64,000 bases of DNA from Paenibacillus physcomitrellae (GTDB taxonomy: Bacteria > Bacillota > Bacilli > Paenibacillales > Paenibacillaceae), in assembly GCF_002240225.1 (NCBI RefSeq), contig NZ_CP022584.1:2701501-2765500 (forward strand). The letters are read 5' to 3'. The notes below the pieces were generated by a model. It saw nothing but the letters and a program-made list of their open reading frames with translations, searched no databases and was not told where the DNA came from. Of the stretch, positions 53,845 to 62,972 are shown one piece after another. The position numbers and the translations under genes are program-made. How positions within the stretch are numbered: position 1 is the stretch's first letter; the number at the start of each line of letters is the position of its first letter.

Positions 53845-55356
53845 TTAAGCGCCGTCCGCAGGAGTACGGCGCTTATTTTCTGTCTGCTGATACAATCTCT
53901 CGATCAGCTCCCGAAAGAGAGTGATATCCTCCGCCCCCGCATGTTCGCGGTATTTCTCAAACAATGCTACACAGCGGATGATACCTGCGTGGTTTCCGGT
54001 TGCAACGCCCCACGCAAGACTTTGCAGCAGATGGGCAACAGCCGAGGGGAACCGCTGCTTCTTTAAATTGTACATCGCCAGCTCGATGAAGAAATGTACG
54101 CCCCATTCCTGGGCAAACCGATTAGCCGAAAGCACCGAACCTTTCGCAGAGTCCTTCTGCGGCCAATCGACCTTAGAACAAGAGGGCTCCTGGCCAATAG
54201 GCAGGGCTAACCCGTTGATGATCGGTTGGCAGCGTTTCAGGATGTCGTCCAGATCGTAGCCATATGTATTAGCGGCCTTTACCATCCGAAAGACCGCCTC
54301 CAGCCTGCCGGCATCCTCCCTGTCTAAGATCCAATCGGCGTAGGCATGCAGCACCTCTGTTTCTCCAGCGAGCATCCGGCAGGCAAGCCGCTCGGCCTGT
54401 ACCCAATCCTCAAACGGTTTCATGCTTGCCGGCTTCCCCACAGCAGCCGAGCCCTCATCAACCATGCTCTCTTCAGCTGCGTATCTCCTGCTTGAGTCTG
54501 TACACAAAGAAAGATAATAGAGCGCCTTCTCATATTCTCCACGTCTCTCGTAAACGACAACCCTCAGCCGGTAACTGTGCAGAGTAAAGCTAAGCAGCGG
54601 CCTGAACGCAGCCTCGTCTTCTTGTCCCATCGATTTAGCCGGCCCTTGGGGCAGCGCCTTCCCCTCTTTATTCCACAGCACCTGCTCAGCCTGCATTTTC
54701 CGTTCAAGCTCTTCCGCCAGCTGCTCCACTCTCTCCCATTTACGCAAATGGACATAGGTATCCGCCAGATCCAGCAGCGCCTCTGCTTGGTCGGCTTCAT
54801 CCAGCCGCTCCAAATAACCCTCGAATCTTGTCGCCGCTCTTAAAATCTCATCCTTTGCCTCCAAGTCCTGTCTCACAATCTGAAACAGCCGGTATTCGCA
54901 TAAGGCCAGCCGCTCCGAATGCTGATATTTCTCGCTTTCCGCGACGTTCTGATATAGAATACCGGCCGCCTCCAGCTTTCCCTCGTCCAGAAAATGCTCC
55001 GCAAGCTCAAACAGCAGCGGGCCATAAGACGGATTCTCCAGCATCCGCCGCACGATGGACACCATTCCCTCCGTTTTGCCAAGCTCCGCTGAGCGGCGGA
55101 GGAAAGGGGAATAACGCCGCCAATTCGGCGCGGATTCGATACATGCTTTGGCGTACTGATCGTAGAAATAGCCCTCCGGCAGTCCCATGGCCTCTGTAAT
55201 CCGGTCCATCTGACCAACGGACAAAAAACGGTGACCATTTAAGATATTGCTGAGAGTACCGGAATTCAGGCCGGAGCGTTCAGCAAACTGGGTGATCGAC
55301 AATTGTTGTGTCTTCAGGTAATGTTCGATTGCCGCTTGAATGGTTCTGTCTGCCAA
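53845..55356 (-). CDS. XRE-type HTH regulator with helical-repeat C-terminus
   Basis: An N-terminal Cro/CI helix-turn-helix (about residues 10-60, SITQFAERSGLNSGTLSNIL) is followed by about 430 residues of alpha-helical, TPR-like sequence, for example AAGILYQNVAESEKYQHSERL. This two-part layout recalls RRNPP-type regulators, but no peptide gene is visible next to it. TTG 55356 follows GGGGGAG; the frame also opens at ATG 55374 without a site. The last codons lie inside the shared terminator hairpin with the SDR gene. Targets unknown. Confidence 0.75.
   Translation of the reverse strand: MADRTIQAAIEHYLKTQQLSITQFAERSGLNSGTLSNILNGHRFLSVGQMDRITEAMGLPEGYFYDQYAKACIESAPNWRRYSPFLRRSAELGKTEGMVSIVRRMLENPSYGPLLFELAEHFLDEGKLEAAGILYQNVAESEKYQHSERLALCEYRLFQIVRQDLEAKDEILRAATRFEGYLERLDEADQAEALLDLADTYVHLRKWERVEQLAEELERKMQAEQVLWNKEGKALPQGPAKSMGQEDEAAFRPLLSFTLHSYRLRVVVYERRGEYEKALYYLSLCTDSSRRYAAEESMVDEGSAAVGKPASMKPFEDWVQAERLACRMLAGETEVLHAYADWILDREDAGRLEAVFRMVKAANTYGYDLDDILKRCQPIINGLALPIGQEPSCSKVDWPQKDSAKGSVLSANRFAQEWGVHFFIELAMYNLKKQRFPSAVAHLLQSLAWGVATGNHAGIIRCVALFEKYREHAGAEDITLFRELIERLYQQTENKRRTPADGA
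53847..53874. terminator. Bidirectional terminator between SDR and regulator genes
   Basis: A 9-bp perfect stem (53847-53855 with 53866-53874). On the plus strand ATTTTCTG follows; on the minus strand AAGGTTTGTTTTTTT follows. It lies inside the final nine codons of the minus-strand regulator and ends at its stop. Confidence 0.8.
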
Positions 55357-55449
55357 TCCTGCTCCCCCAGTCATCTGATTGATAGCTTCATAGTATTCAC
55401 ATTTAAATCAATGGTCAAGGAATCAAGCGGGGCTTGCTTTCCCCATACA

Positions 55450-55484
55450 ACAAAAAAGCCCCGCCAGGATCCTCCTGCGGGACT
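55450..55484 (-). terminator. Intrinsic terminator of ychF
   Basis: A 12-bp stem with a bulge (arms 55457-55469 and 55473-55484) is followed on the minus strand by TTTTTTGTTG. It lies about 90 bases after the ychF stop. Confidence 0.8.
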
Positions 55485-55573
55485 TTCGGACGCGGCGGGA
55501 ACCGAAGCCGGCTTTCCTCCAAGCCCCGTTCCGCTCGCATTTGGTTGTGGTTTTATTACCGGTCTCCGCTCGA

Positions 55574-56674
55574 TTAAACGTTAAACCGGAAGTGCATAAC
55601 GTCTCCGTCCTGCACCACGTATTCCTTGCCTTCCAGACGAAGCTGGCCGCGCTCTTTGGCAGCGTTCATCGAACCGGCAGCAACAAGATCTTCATAGGAC
55701 ACAACTTCAGCCCGGATAAAGCCACGCTCGAAATCGCTGTGAATAACGCCTGCCGCACCCGGTGCTTTGGTTCCTTTGCGGATCGTCCATGCCCGGACCT
55801 CTTGAACACCAGCTGTAAAATACGTATACAAGCCAAGCAGGCTGTAAGCCGCTTTGATCAGACGGTTCAGGCCGGATTCCTCAAGACCCAGCTCCTCCAG
55901 GAACATCGCCTTGTCTTCGCCCTCCAGCTCGGCGATTTCTGCCTCTACCTTCGCGCTGATCGGAACAACAGCCGCATTCTCAGCCGCTGCAAAATCACGA
56001 ACCTGCTGAACATAAGGATTCGAATCGGCAGTAGCAACGCCGTCTTCGCTGACGTTGGCCGCATAAAGCACCGGCTTCATGGTGAGCAGATGCAGATCAC
56101 GCACCACCAGCTTCTCTTCGTCGGACAATTCCACGCTGCGCGCAGCCTGATCGTTGTACAGCGCCTCTTTCAGGCGTTCCAGCACTTCGACTTCCTGCGC
56201 GTATTGCTTGTTGCCGCCTTTCATGTTTTTCTTGGCGCGGTCGATACGTTTATCGACACTCTCCAGGTCGGCCAAAATCAGCTCCAGATTAATCGTCTGA
56301 ATGTCGCTGACCGGGTTGACCTTGCCGTCGACGTGCGTAATATTCTCGTCTTCAAAGCAGCGCACCACATGAACAATCGCGTCTACCTCGCGGATATGCG
56401 CCAGGAACTTGTTGCCCAAACCTTCACCTTTGCTGGCGCCGCGCACCAGACCGGCAATATCAACGAATTCAAACGCCGTTGGAACGGTTTTGTTCGGCAC
56501 TACCAGTTCGGTCAGTTTATCCAGACGCTCGTCCGGAACCTCTACAACACCAACGTTGGGATCAATCGTACAAAACGGATAGTTGGCGGATTCCGCACCC
56601 GCTTGTGTAATTGCGTTAAACAGTGTGGACTTCCCTACGTTCGGCAGACCCACGATTCCTGCTTTCAAAGCCAT
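55574..56674 (-). CDS. ychF: Redox-regulated ATPase YchF
   Basis: Obg-superfamily NTPase that prefers ATP and binds ribosomes. P-loop GLPNVGKST (residues 9-17), switch segment [16 protein letters not shown], a non-canonical NxxE specificity motif in place of NKxD, and a C-terminal TGS-like domain with [16 protein letters not shown]. 366 residues as usual. GAGGAG lies 12 bases before the ATG. Confidence 0.97.
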   Translation of the reverse strand: MALKAGIVGLPNVGKSTLFNAITQAGAESANYPFCTIDPNVGVVEVPDERLDKLTELVVPNKTVPTAFEFVDIAGLVRGASKGEGLGNKFLAHIREVDAIVHVVRCFEDENITHVDGKVNPVSDIQTINLELILADLESVDKRIDRAKKNMKGGNKQYAQEVEVLERLKEALYNDQAARSVELSDEEKLVVRDLHLLTMKPVLYAANVSEDGVATADSNPYVQQVRDFAAAENAAVVPISAKVEAEIAELEGEDKAMFLEELGLEESGLNRLIKAAYSLLGLYTYFTAGVQEVRAWTIRKGTKAPGAAGVIHSDFERGFIRAEVVSYEDLVAAGSMNAAKERGQLRLEGKEYVVQDGDVMHFRFNV

Positions 56675-56807
56675 TTATATGACAACTCCTCATAATACGT
56701 AAAATGGATTCCTGTCTGTCTCTTCCAACTTGCCTTCAAACAATCCTATTTATTATATATTAGATCAAATACGGGGGCAAGGCTTGCGGACCCTGTGTTT
56801 ATGTGCG

Positions 56808-56845
56808 AAAAAAAGTCCGCGCGTCCGCCTGTTCCTCCGGCGGAC
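56808..56845 (-). terminator. Intrinsic terminator of fni
   Basis: GTCCGCC/GGCGGAC arms (56823-56829 with 56839-56845) followed after GCGCGGAC by TTTTTTT on the minus strand. The second GCGGAC can pair with the distal arm as an alternative stem that abuts the T-run. Confidence 0.75.
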
Positions 56846-56861
56846 AAGGGCTGCCTTCCAG

Positions 56862-58244
56862 TCAAGGCAGCCGGACAAGCCGCTGCGTCTCCTGCAGCTC
56901 CCGGATCGTGCTCACGCCGATCCCGAACATCGCCACCCGCAGCTCAAGCTCAGTCCGGGCGAGCTGTTCGTCCACCGACGCTTCCGATGTCACCGCCGGA
57001 GCAAGCAGCGCCCGCCCAAATCCGGCCAGATCGGCGCCAAGCGCGATGGCCTTGGCCGCGTCCAGGCCGCTGACCAGGCCGCCGCTGGCTATCAGGGCCG
57101 CCTCCGGCAGCCGTCCGCGAACCTCGCGGACGCAGTCGGCGGTCGGGTTGCCCCAGCCGGCGAAAGTGTCCGCGGCCATGCGGCGGAGCGTGTCCGCGCT
57201 GCGGTATTTTTCCACCTGGCTCCAGGAAGTGCCTCCCGCACCTGCCACATCAATAAAGGCTGCTCCCGCTGAATGGAGCCGCTGCGCCGTCTCGCCGTCG
57301 ATGCCCCAGCCGACCTCTTTGACGCCGACCGGAACCTCCAGCTCCCGGCACAGCCGCTCGATCTGCTTCAGCAGCCCGCCGAAAGCTGTGTTCCCTTCCG
57401 GCTGGAACACCTCCTGCAGGCTGTTCAGATGCAGCACCAGCATGTCCGCTTCCGCTATCTCGACTGCCCGGCGCACGTCTTCGGTGCCGAAACCGTAGTT
57501 CAGCTGCACCGCTCCCAAGTTCGCAATCACCGGGATGGTCGGCGCGAACCGGCGTACAGCGAAGGTGGACGCCAGTTCAGCACGCTCTACCGCGGCCCGC
57601 ACCGAACCAACCCCCATCGCCCAGCCCCGGTGTTCGGCGGCTTCCGCCAGCCGCTCATTAATCGAGCCGCCTACTGCGCTTCCGCCCGTCATGGAGCTGA
57701 TCAGCAGCGGCGCCCGCAGCTTGTGGCCAAGAAATTCCGTGTCCAGGGAAATCGCATCAAAGTCCAGCTCCGGCAGGGCATTATGCTGAAAACGGTACCG
57801 TTCCAATCCCGTCGTAATCCCGGCACCTTCCACGTCCTCCTCCAGAACAATCCGGATATGCTCCGTCTTCCGTCCTGAAGTATCCGTCACAGCTGCGGAA
57901 GAGGCCGAAAGCAGGGATTGGAGCTTTCTTGTAGTGACATGAGCAGCCTCCCCGGTGCCTGCGTCCTTCTCCACTTCTCTTTGTGCTTCTCTTTGTGCTT
58001 CCCTCTGCGCTCCCTCCCGGATCTCCTTCCGCTCTTCCTGCAGGCTTTCCTTGCCTAGTTCCTGCCATCTCCCCTGACGTCTCCGTCCTCTGTAAATATT
58101 CCCGTTCCGCTGCCGCTGCTTCACTTGATTTCTTCCTTTCTTTCCTTTACGTTCATTGCCCGCTTGCCGAACCAGCCTCGAAAGTCGACTCGGTTTGTGG
58201 GCGGTCATAGGGTAAACAGTAATCATTTTTGACTCTGAATGCAA
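56862..58244 (-). CDS. fni: Type 2 isopentenyl-diphosphate isomerase, with long charged N-terminus
   Basis: FMN- and NADPH-dependent isomerase of IPP and DMAPP in isoprenoid synthesis. The core (about residues 124-460) begins GRKTEHIRIVLEEDV and has SSMTGGSAVGGSIN, GVKEVGWGI, DVAGAGGTSW and ASGGLVSGLDAAKAIALGA. The typical protein is about 350 residues; this frame has about 110 extra, very rich in Arg, Lys, Glu and Gln with AQRE repeats. TTG 58244 follows GGGAG, but GTG 57974 would give a normal length, so the true start is open. Confidence 0.9.
   Translation of the reverse strand: MHSESKMITVYPMTAHKPSRLSRLVRQAGNERKGKKGRNQVKQRQRNGNIYRGRRRQGRWQELGKESLQEERKEIREGAQREAQREAQREVEKDAGTGEAAHVTTRKLQSLLSASSAAVTDTSGRKTEHIRIVLEEDVEGAGITTGLERYRFQHNALPELDFDAISLDTEFLGHKLRAPLLISSMTGGSAVGGSINERLAEAAEHRGWAMGVGSVRAAVERAELASTFAVRRFAPTIPVIANLGAVQLNYGFGTEDVRRAVEIAEADMLVLHLNSLQEVFQPEGNTAFGGLLKQIERLCRELEVPVGVKEVGWGIDGETAQRLHSAGAAFIDVAGAGGTSWSQVEKYRSADTLRRMAADTFAGWGNPTADCVREVRGRLPEAALIASGGLVSGLDAAKAIALGADLAGFGRALLAPAVTSEASVDEQLARTELELRVAMFGIGVSTIRELQETQRLVRLP
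57975..58010 (-). repeat. 12-bp tandem repeat in the fni extension, 3 units
   Basis: Three 12-base units encode Ala-Gln-Arg-Glu three times in a row; two of them are identical (GCACAAAGAGAA on the minus strand). They lie in the 5' extension, not in the conserved enzyme. Confidence 0.8.
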
Positions 58245-58372
58245 GAGAAAGCTGCTCCCGCCCTAAGGGGCGTAAATGAAGGATCTACTTAAGCACTTTT
58301 GCTTCAAAAACGTCGGTTCAAGGTATATTAATGGCACGGAAACCACAAGTTACCCTCAAGGAGGAGAAGGAC

Positions 58373-60046
58373 ATGAACAGCCGCAAGGACCAGAAGCCCG
58401 GAATGGCTTGGCCGGACCGAGTATCTGATGAACCAGCTGCCGCCCGCCGGCGCAAACGCCTTACCGCCCTGTCCCTTGCAGGACTTGTCGTCATCCTGGT
58501 GCTGTGGCTGGCAGGCGTCATCGTGTATCAGACCCATAAACCGCTGCCCCGCGGCGTGTCCTATGAAAGCCCCGAGTATACCGTATCCAGCGTCCATTTT
58601 CTATATGATCTGACTTACCCGGACGGGCAGGGCGGAATCCACCAGGAACGAAATATTGTGGACCGCATGTATGAAATGGCGGGCGAGGCCAGGCAATATA
58701 TCGTCCTGGATATGTTCCTTTTTAACGATTATGTACATAAAGGCGCTGTTTTCCCGGACGTCAGCGGAGAGCTGGTGCGGAGGCTTATCGATCAGAAAAA
58801 GAAGTACCCCAAGCTTCAGGCGCTTGTGATTACGGATGAAATCAACATCAACTATGGCTCTGCTCCAAATAAGCTGTTTGAACAGCTCAAGCAGGCCGGT
58901 ATCCGCGTCGCCATTACAGATGTGAATCCGCTGCGCGATCCCACGCCTGCTTATTCTGCTGTGTGGAGAACCTTCTTCCAGTGGTTCGGCCAGCGCGGAA
59001 ACGGCTGGATTCCGAATCTGATGGCGTCAGACGGCCCGAAAATTACTCTTCGCTCTTATTTGAAGCTGCTGAACGTGAAAGCTAATCACCGGAAGGTGCT
59101 CCTCACGGAGAACGGCGCGCTGCTCTCAACCGGGAACGTACATAACGCCAGCGCTTATCATTCGAATATCGCTTTCGAGGTGAAGTCCAAGCCCCTGAGC
59201 GCGGACATCCTGCAAACCGAGCAGTCCGTGCTCCGCTTCTCGGGCGGCGGTAAGCTGCCCGGCCTGGGCGACGAAGTTGGCGCTGCTTCATCGGCATTGG
59301 CATACTCATCGGTATCGGCATCCCGGTCAGCTCCAGCAGTAGAAGCCGCGGCATCTGCATCTACTCCCGCGCCCGCTTCACCATCGGCCCCGGCATCAAT
59401 CGTGCCGGGGCCGACGCCGCCAGCCGTAAGCGCTCCGACAAACGGGAGCGGGATACGCGTCCGATACCTGACCGAAGGGAAAATTAGCAGCCGTGTGCTC
59501 GAGACCCTCGATCAGCTTGGCAAAGGGGATACGCTGTGGATGGGCATGTTTTACCTGGGCGACTCCAAGGTGATCCGGGCTGTGCTGAACGCCTCCAAAC
59601 GGGGGGTGGCGGTCAAATTGCTGCTCGACCCGAATGAAAATGCCTTCGGCCGCGACAAGACGGGCATTCCAAACCGGCCGGTCGCCGAGAAGCTGGTCTC
59701 CCGCTCGGAGGGACGGATCGAAATCCGCTGGTACAACACCACCAAAGAGCAGTATCACACCAAGCTGGTCTATGCCGCTAAAGCCTCGGGCGAGGGCATT
59801 CTGATCGGTGGATCGGCCAACCTGACCCCGCGGAATCTCAGGGACTACAACCTGGAGAACGCCTTATGGATTGCAGCTCCGCAGAGCAGCGAGGTGGTCC
59901 GCTCGGTCGACCAGTATTTCGAGCGGCTCTGGAACAACGATGGAGCTACCTACTCGCTGGATTACAAGGCTTATCGGCAGAAGAGCGTGTGGTTTAAAGA
60001 GATTGTATTTAACCTGCAGAACTGGCTGGGCTTCACAACGTATTAA
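58373..60046 (+). CDS. Membrane-anchored phospholipase D superfamily protein with degenerate HKD motifs
   Basis: After a basic cytoplasmic N-terminus comes one membrane helix (about residues 32-52), then two PLD-like halves. The first has HRKVLLTE, the second HTKLVYAA with a downstream GSANLTPRN; both keep His-x-Lys but replace the Asp. The halves are joined by an Ala/Pro/Ser-rich linker (about 315-360). 557 residues. ATG 58373 follows AAGGAGGA; ATG 58331 is possible but has a weaker site. Convergent with a cardiolipin synthase gene. Catalysis is uncertain. Confidence 0.8.
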   Translation: MNSRKDQKPGMAWPDRVSDEPAAARRRKRLTALSLAGLVVILVLWLAGVIVYQTHKPLPRGVSYESPEYTVSSVHFLYDLTYPDGQGGIHQERNIVDRMYEMAGEARQYIVLDMFLFNDYVHKGAVFPDVSGELVRRLIDQKKKYPKLQALVITDEININYGSAPNKLFEQLKQAGIRVAITDVNPLRDPTPAYSAVWRTFFQWFGQRGNGWIPNLMASDGPKITLRSYLKLLNVKANHRKVLLTENGALLSTGNVHNASAYHSNIAFEVKSKPLSADILQTEQSVLRFSGGGKLPGLGDEVGAASSALAYSSVSASRSAPAVEAAASASTPAPASPSAPASIVPGPTPPAVSAPTNGSGIRVRYLTEGKISSRVLETLDQLGKGDTLWMGMFYLGDSKVIRAVLNASKRGVAVKLLLDPNENAFGRDKTGIPNRPVAEKLVSRSEGRIEIRWYNTTKEQYHTKLVYAAKASGEGILIGGSANLTPRNLRDYNLENALWIAAPQSSEVVRSVDQYFERLWNNDGATYSLDYKAYRQKSVWFKEIVFNLQNWLGFTTY

Positions 60047-60087
60047 GGGTAGAGCCCTGCTCAACGTAAGCCAAGCGGATAACACAA

Positions 60088-60128
60088 AAAACCTCCAAAA
60101 CCACGGTTTAAGTGGGTTTGGAGGTTTT
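60088..60128 (+). terminator. Terminator of the PLD-like gene
   Basis: A 16-bp stem with two mismatched positions (60088-60103 with 60113-60128), followed by TTTTTATCTTG on the plus strand. Sequence is nearly the same as the hairpin at 43244-43282. Confidence 0.85.
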
Positions 60129-60213
60129 TATCTTGTTTAACAGTCGGTCAGCCTTTTAGAAATACGGACGGACCATCTTAGGCGGTTCAGCGATCGTGAT
60201 CACCGCAGCATTT

Positions 60214-61722
60214 CTAAAGCAGCGGGGACATCAGGCGGGCGGCCGATTCCATGAACCGCACCACGATCTTTTTCCGCATGAAAGCATTTAGTTCGATCAG
60301 ATGGGTCGATAACAGGTCGCGTTCGAAATCGGCGACCATCTTGTCCACGCTTTCCGTGCCGACAAGCAGCGCATTCACCTCAAAATTCAGATGGAAGCTG
60401 CGCATGTCCATGTTAGCGGTGCCAACTGTTGCCAGCCTGCCATCGGCAATCAGCAGCTTGGAGTGCAGGAACCCTTTCTCATATTCATAAATCTTGACCC
60501 CCGCTTCGAGCAGCGACGGGAAATAGGAATGAGAGGCCAGGAAAGGCAGCCATTTATCCGGCTTGGCCGGGAACAGAATACGCACGTCCAGCCCTGCAAG
60601 AGCCGCCACCTGCAGCGCCGTCAGAATGTCGTCGTCCGGGATGAAATAAGGCGTCGCCAGCCAAATCGATTTCTCGGCGGATACGATCATGCTGAAGATG
60701 ATATTTTTGAGCGAGTCGTTCTCGTTATCCGGACCGTTGGGAATAATCTGCACAGCGCCGGTACAATTGCGCTCAAGCTCGGGCGATAAATACTCCAGCC
60801 CCATGATGGTTTGACCGGTAACATACTTCCAGTCCTGGAGAAAAATAATTTGCAGCGTCCGCACCGCCTCACCTTTGACGAGCATATGGGTGTCGCGCCA
60901 GAAGCCGTACGTTTTGCTGCGGCTCAAATATTCGTCTCCGACGTTAAGGCCGCCCATGAAGGCTGTTTTGCCGTCGATAACTACAATTTTGCGGTGATTC
61001 CGGTAATTCACCCGGCTGGATAAGGCCAGAAAGCGGACGGCGCCAAAAATGCCGATCTCAATGCCTGCGTCCCGCATTTCCTTCAGGAAGGACTTGGGCA
61101 GGCCAATACTTCCTACAGCATCATACATGAAGCGGACTTCGACGCCTTCTTTGGCTTTCGCAATCAGCGTCTGCTGGATTTCCCGGCCGATCGCATCCGC
61201 GCGGTAAATGTAATATTCCATGTGGATATGGTGAGTCGCCTTCTTCAGTTCCAGGAGCAGCGAAGAGAAGGTTTCTTCACCGTTGGTCAGCACCCAGGTC
61301 CGGCTGGCCAGCGAGACAGGAGTCCGGGCCATTTTCTGCGAGAGGCGCAGCAGCTTCTGCTGATCATGCGAGAAACGGGTATCCTCGCCTTTAATAATCA
61401 GGCCGTTATGGTCGATCCGCTCATAAGCTTCCTGGTCTTCCATCGCCTTCTTGTCATATTTCTTCCTTCTGAAATAGTTTTGTCCGATAAGGAAATACAG
61501 AACCAGGCCTACGACGGGCAGCAGCGCAAGGACTAAGATCCAGGCAAGCGTGCTCGACGGGTTGCGGTTCTCCATAAAGATGGCAAGCCCGATCGTAATC
61601 ACCGTCAGCGTCTGGAAGATACTCAGCAGCGTGCCGCCGAATTTCCCGAAGAAATTAAAGCCGAACAGATAGAAAATAATTAATATGACCGTTATGAAAA
61701 ATATCTGTATCCCTTTTCTCAT
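60214..61722 (-). CDS. cls: Cardiolipin synthase (PLD family)
   Basis: Membrane enzyme that joins two phosphatidylglycerol molecules into cardiolipin. Two N-terminal helices (about residues 5-22 and 34-50, 62-82 region) are followed by two PLD domains with intact HKD motifs, NHRKIVVIDG and FLHSKLLIADG, and GTANMDMRSF after the second. 502 residues, normal length. Start ATG 61722 has only a weak ribosome binding site. Shares a convergent 3' region with the PLD-like gene. Confidence 0.95.
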   Translation of the reverse strand: MRKGIQIFFITVILIIFYLFGFNFFGKFGGTLLSIFQTLTVITIGLAIFMENRNPSSTLAWILVLALLPVVGLVLYFLIGQNYFRRKKYDKKAMEDQEAYERIDHNGLIIKGEDTRFSHDQQKLLRLSQKMARTPVSLASRTWVLTNGEETFSSLLLELKKATHHIHMEYYIYRADAIGREIQQTLIAKAKEGVEVRFMYDAVGSIGLPKSFLKEMRDAGIEIGIFGAVRFLALSSRVNYRNHRKIVVIDGKTAFMGGLNVGDEYLSRSKTYGFWRDTHMLVKGEAVRTLQIIFLQDWKYVTGQTIMGLEYLSPELERNCTGAVQIIPNGPDNENDSLKNIIFSMIVSAEKSIWLATPYFIPDDDILTALQVAALAGLDVRILFPAKPDKWLPFLASHSYFPSLLEAGVKIYEYEKGFLHSKLLIADGRLATVGTANMDMRSFHLNFEVNALLVGTESVDKMVADFERDLLSTHLIELNAFMRKKIVVRFMESAARLMSPLL

Positions 61723-61846
61723 ATCATTCCCCTTGATCTGTCTATATCCAAAAATTTTGCTATAGATATGCCTTAGTCTATATTACACGAACAAACAAAT
61801 TCTTCCTAACAAAATTCATCATGAAATGTCAGGTTTTTGAATTCAG

Positions 61847-61894
61847 TTGACAAAAGAGGTTCTTCGTGAAAAAATTTACCTAACGATCGTTAGG
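61847..61894 (+). promoter_or_regulatory. Promoter with palindromic TetR-type operator
   Basis: TTGACA (61847-61852), 17 bases and AAAAAT (61870-61875) form a sigma-A promoter. Directly downstream is a perfect 16-bp palindrome, CCTAACGATCGTTAGG (61879-61894), whose last bases run into the ribosome binding site of the TetR gene. It covers the transcription start, so bound repressor would block the tetR-ykkCD unit. Confidence 0.75.
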
Positions 61895-61913
61895 AAGGTG
61901 ATTGATATTGACC

Positions 61914-62519
61914 ATGAGCAGCGGAAAAACCAAACTGCTGGACGCCTCAAGGGATTGTTTCGCCGCCCAAGGCTTCGACGGAGCTTCTCTGCGCGAAATC
62001 GCCGATTTGTGCGGCATTAAGAAACCTTCGATTTACGCGCATTTTCAGAGCAAGGAAGATTTGTTCCTTCAGGTGCTGAAGCGTTCGGTTGCGCAGGCTA
62101 AGCGCGGTATGAACCGATATTACGCCGCTAACCGCAGGCAGCCTTTGGAGGGGCGGCTGAAAGGACTGCTTGTCCTGCTGCTGGAGCAGTACCGCCATAA
62201 TCAGGACTTGAAGTTTCTGCTTCGGACCTGTTATTTCCCACCGCAATCTCTGCAAGCCGAGGTGCTGGACATCGCTTATCCGTTTCTTGATGAAATGGAG
62301 CAGCGGATGACCCGGATCTTTCAGTCTGAAGCGGCCGGTGTGGCTGGTGCGGCCGAATCGCCGGACAGAAAGGTCATTGCAGACCCCGTTCAGGCGGCTG
62401 CGGCCTACATGACCTTGGCGGACGGCGTGCTTGTAGATATGCTCTACGATTACCCCGAGCGTTCCGAGCGCCGACTTGGGCTGGCCTGGCCGGTTTACTG
62501 GCGGGGAATCGAGGGATAA
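61914..62519 (+). CDS. TetR family transcriptional regulator
   Basis: Probable local repressor of the ykkCD efflux genes. Helix-turn-helix at about residues 25-45 (SLREIADLCGIKKPSIYAHF), then an alpha-helical ligand-binding domain to residue 201. ATG 61914 is my choice; the frame also opens at TTG 61902 or 61908, and GGAAGGTGAT is best spaced for 61908. The gene follows its own palindromic operator and ends 117 bases before ykkC. Confidence 0.88.
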   Translation: MSSGKTKLLDASRDCFAAQGFDGASLREIADLCGIKKPSIYAHFQSKEDLFLQVLKRSVAQAKRGMNRYYAANRRQPLEGRLKGLLVLLLEQYRHNQDLKFLLRTCYFPPQSLQAEVLDIAYPFLDEMEQRMTRIFQSEAAGVAGAAESPDRKVIADPVQAAAAYMTLADGVLVDMLYDYPERSERRLGLAWPVYWRGIEG

Positions 62520-62636
62520 ACCAGGCGGTCGCAGCTCTGCCCGGCAGAAATGACCTTGACCTTGCCAGAAATCGGCAATGCAATGTATTCATCATCTGAT
62601 CGCATCATCACGAAGAGCAAAGGAGCTTTCGATAAA

Positions 62637-62972
62637 ATGAACCGAAACTGGTTATACGTTCTGATCGGCGGCCTGGTTGAGGTGGTTTGGGTCTCCGGAC
62701 TGAAGCATGCTTCCAGCTGGTGGGAGTGGCTGGGCACCCTGCTTGCTATTGCCGCCAGCTTCTATTTGATTATAGAAGCCTCCAAACGGCTGCCGGTCGG
62801 GACGGTGTACGCCGTCTTCACCGGGCTGGGCACGGCTGGCACAGTGCTGGCTGAAATGATTTTCTTCCATGAGCCCTTCGCACCGCTCAAGGTACTGCTG
62901 ATCGCCCTGCTGCTATGCGGCGTCATGGGGCTCAAGCTGATTACTGACCGGCAAGAGGAGGCGGAGCACTGA
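62637..62972 (+). CDS. ykkC: SMR-family efflux subunit YkkC
   Basis: Four-helix small multidrug resistance protein, partner of YkkD. 111 residues with the essential Glu in GLVEVVWVSGLKHA and the segment LPVGTVYAVFTGLGTAGTVL, which matches B. subtilis YkkC almost position by position. ATG 62637 follows AAAGGAG; an upstream frame from 62550 has no site. In B. subtilis the pair exports guanidinium or drugs and is under a guanidine-I riboswitch; I see no such aptamer in 62520-62636. Confidence 0.92.
   Translation: MNRNWLYVLIGGLVEVVWVSGLKHASSWWEWLGTLLAIAASFYLIIEASKRLPVGTVYAVFTGLGTAGTVLAEMIFFHEPFAPLKVLLIALLLCGVMGLKLITDRQEEAEH

Noticed and set aside
55541-56695. 384-codon plus-strand frame
   Set aside because: Antisense to ychF.
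62520-62636. Guanidine-I riboswitch before ykkC
   Set aside because: Expected from B. subtilis, but I could not find the conserved aptamer sequence by eye; a covariance search would settle it.
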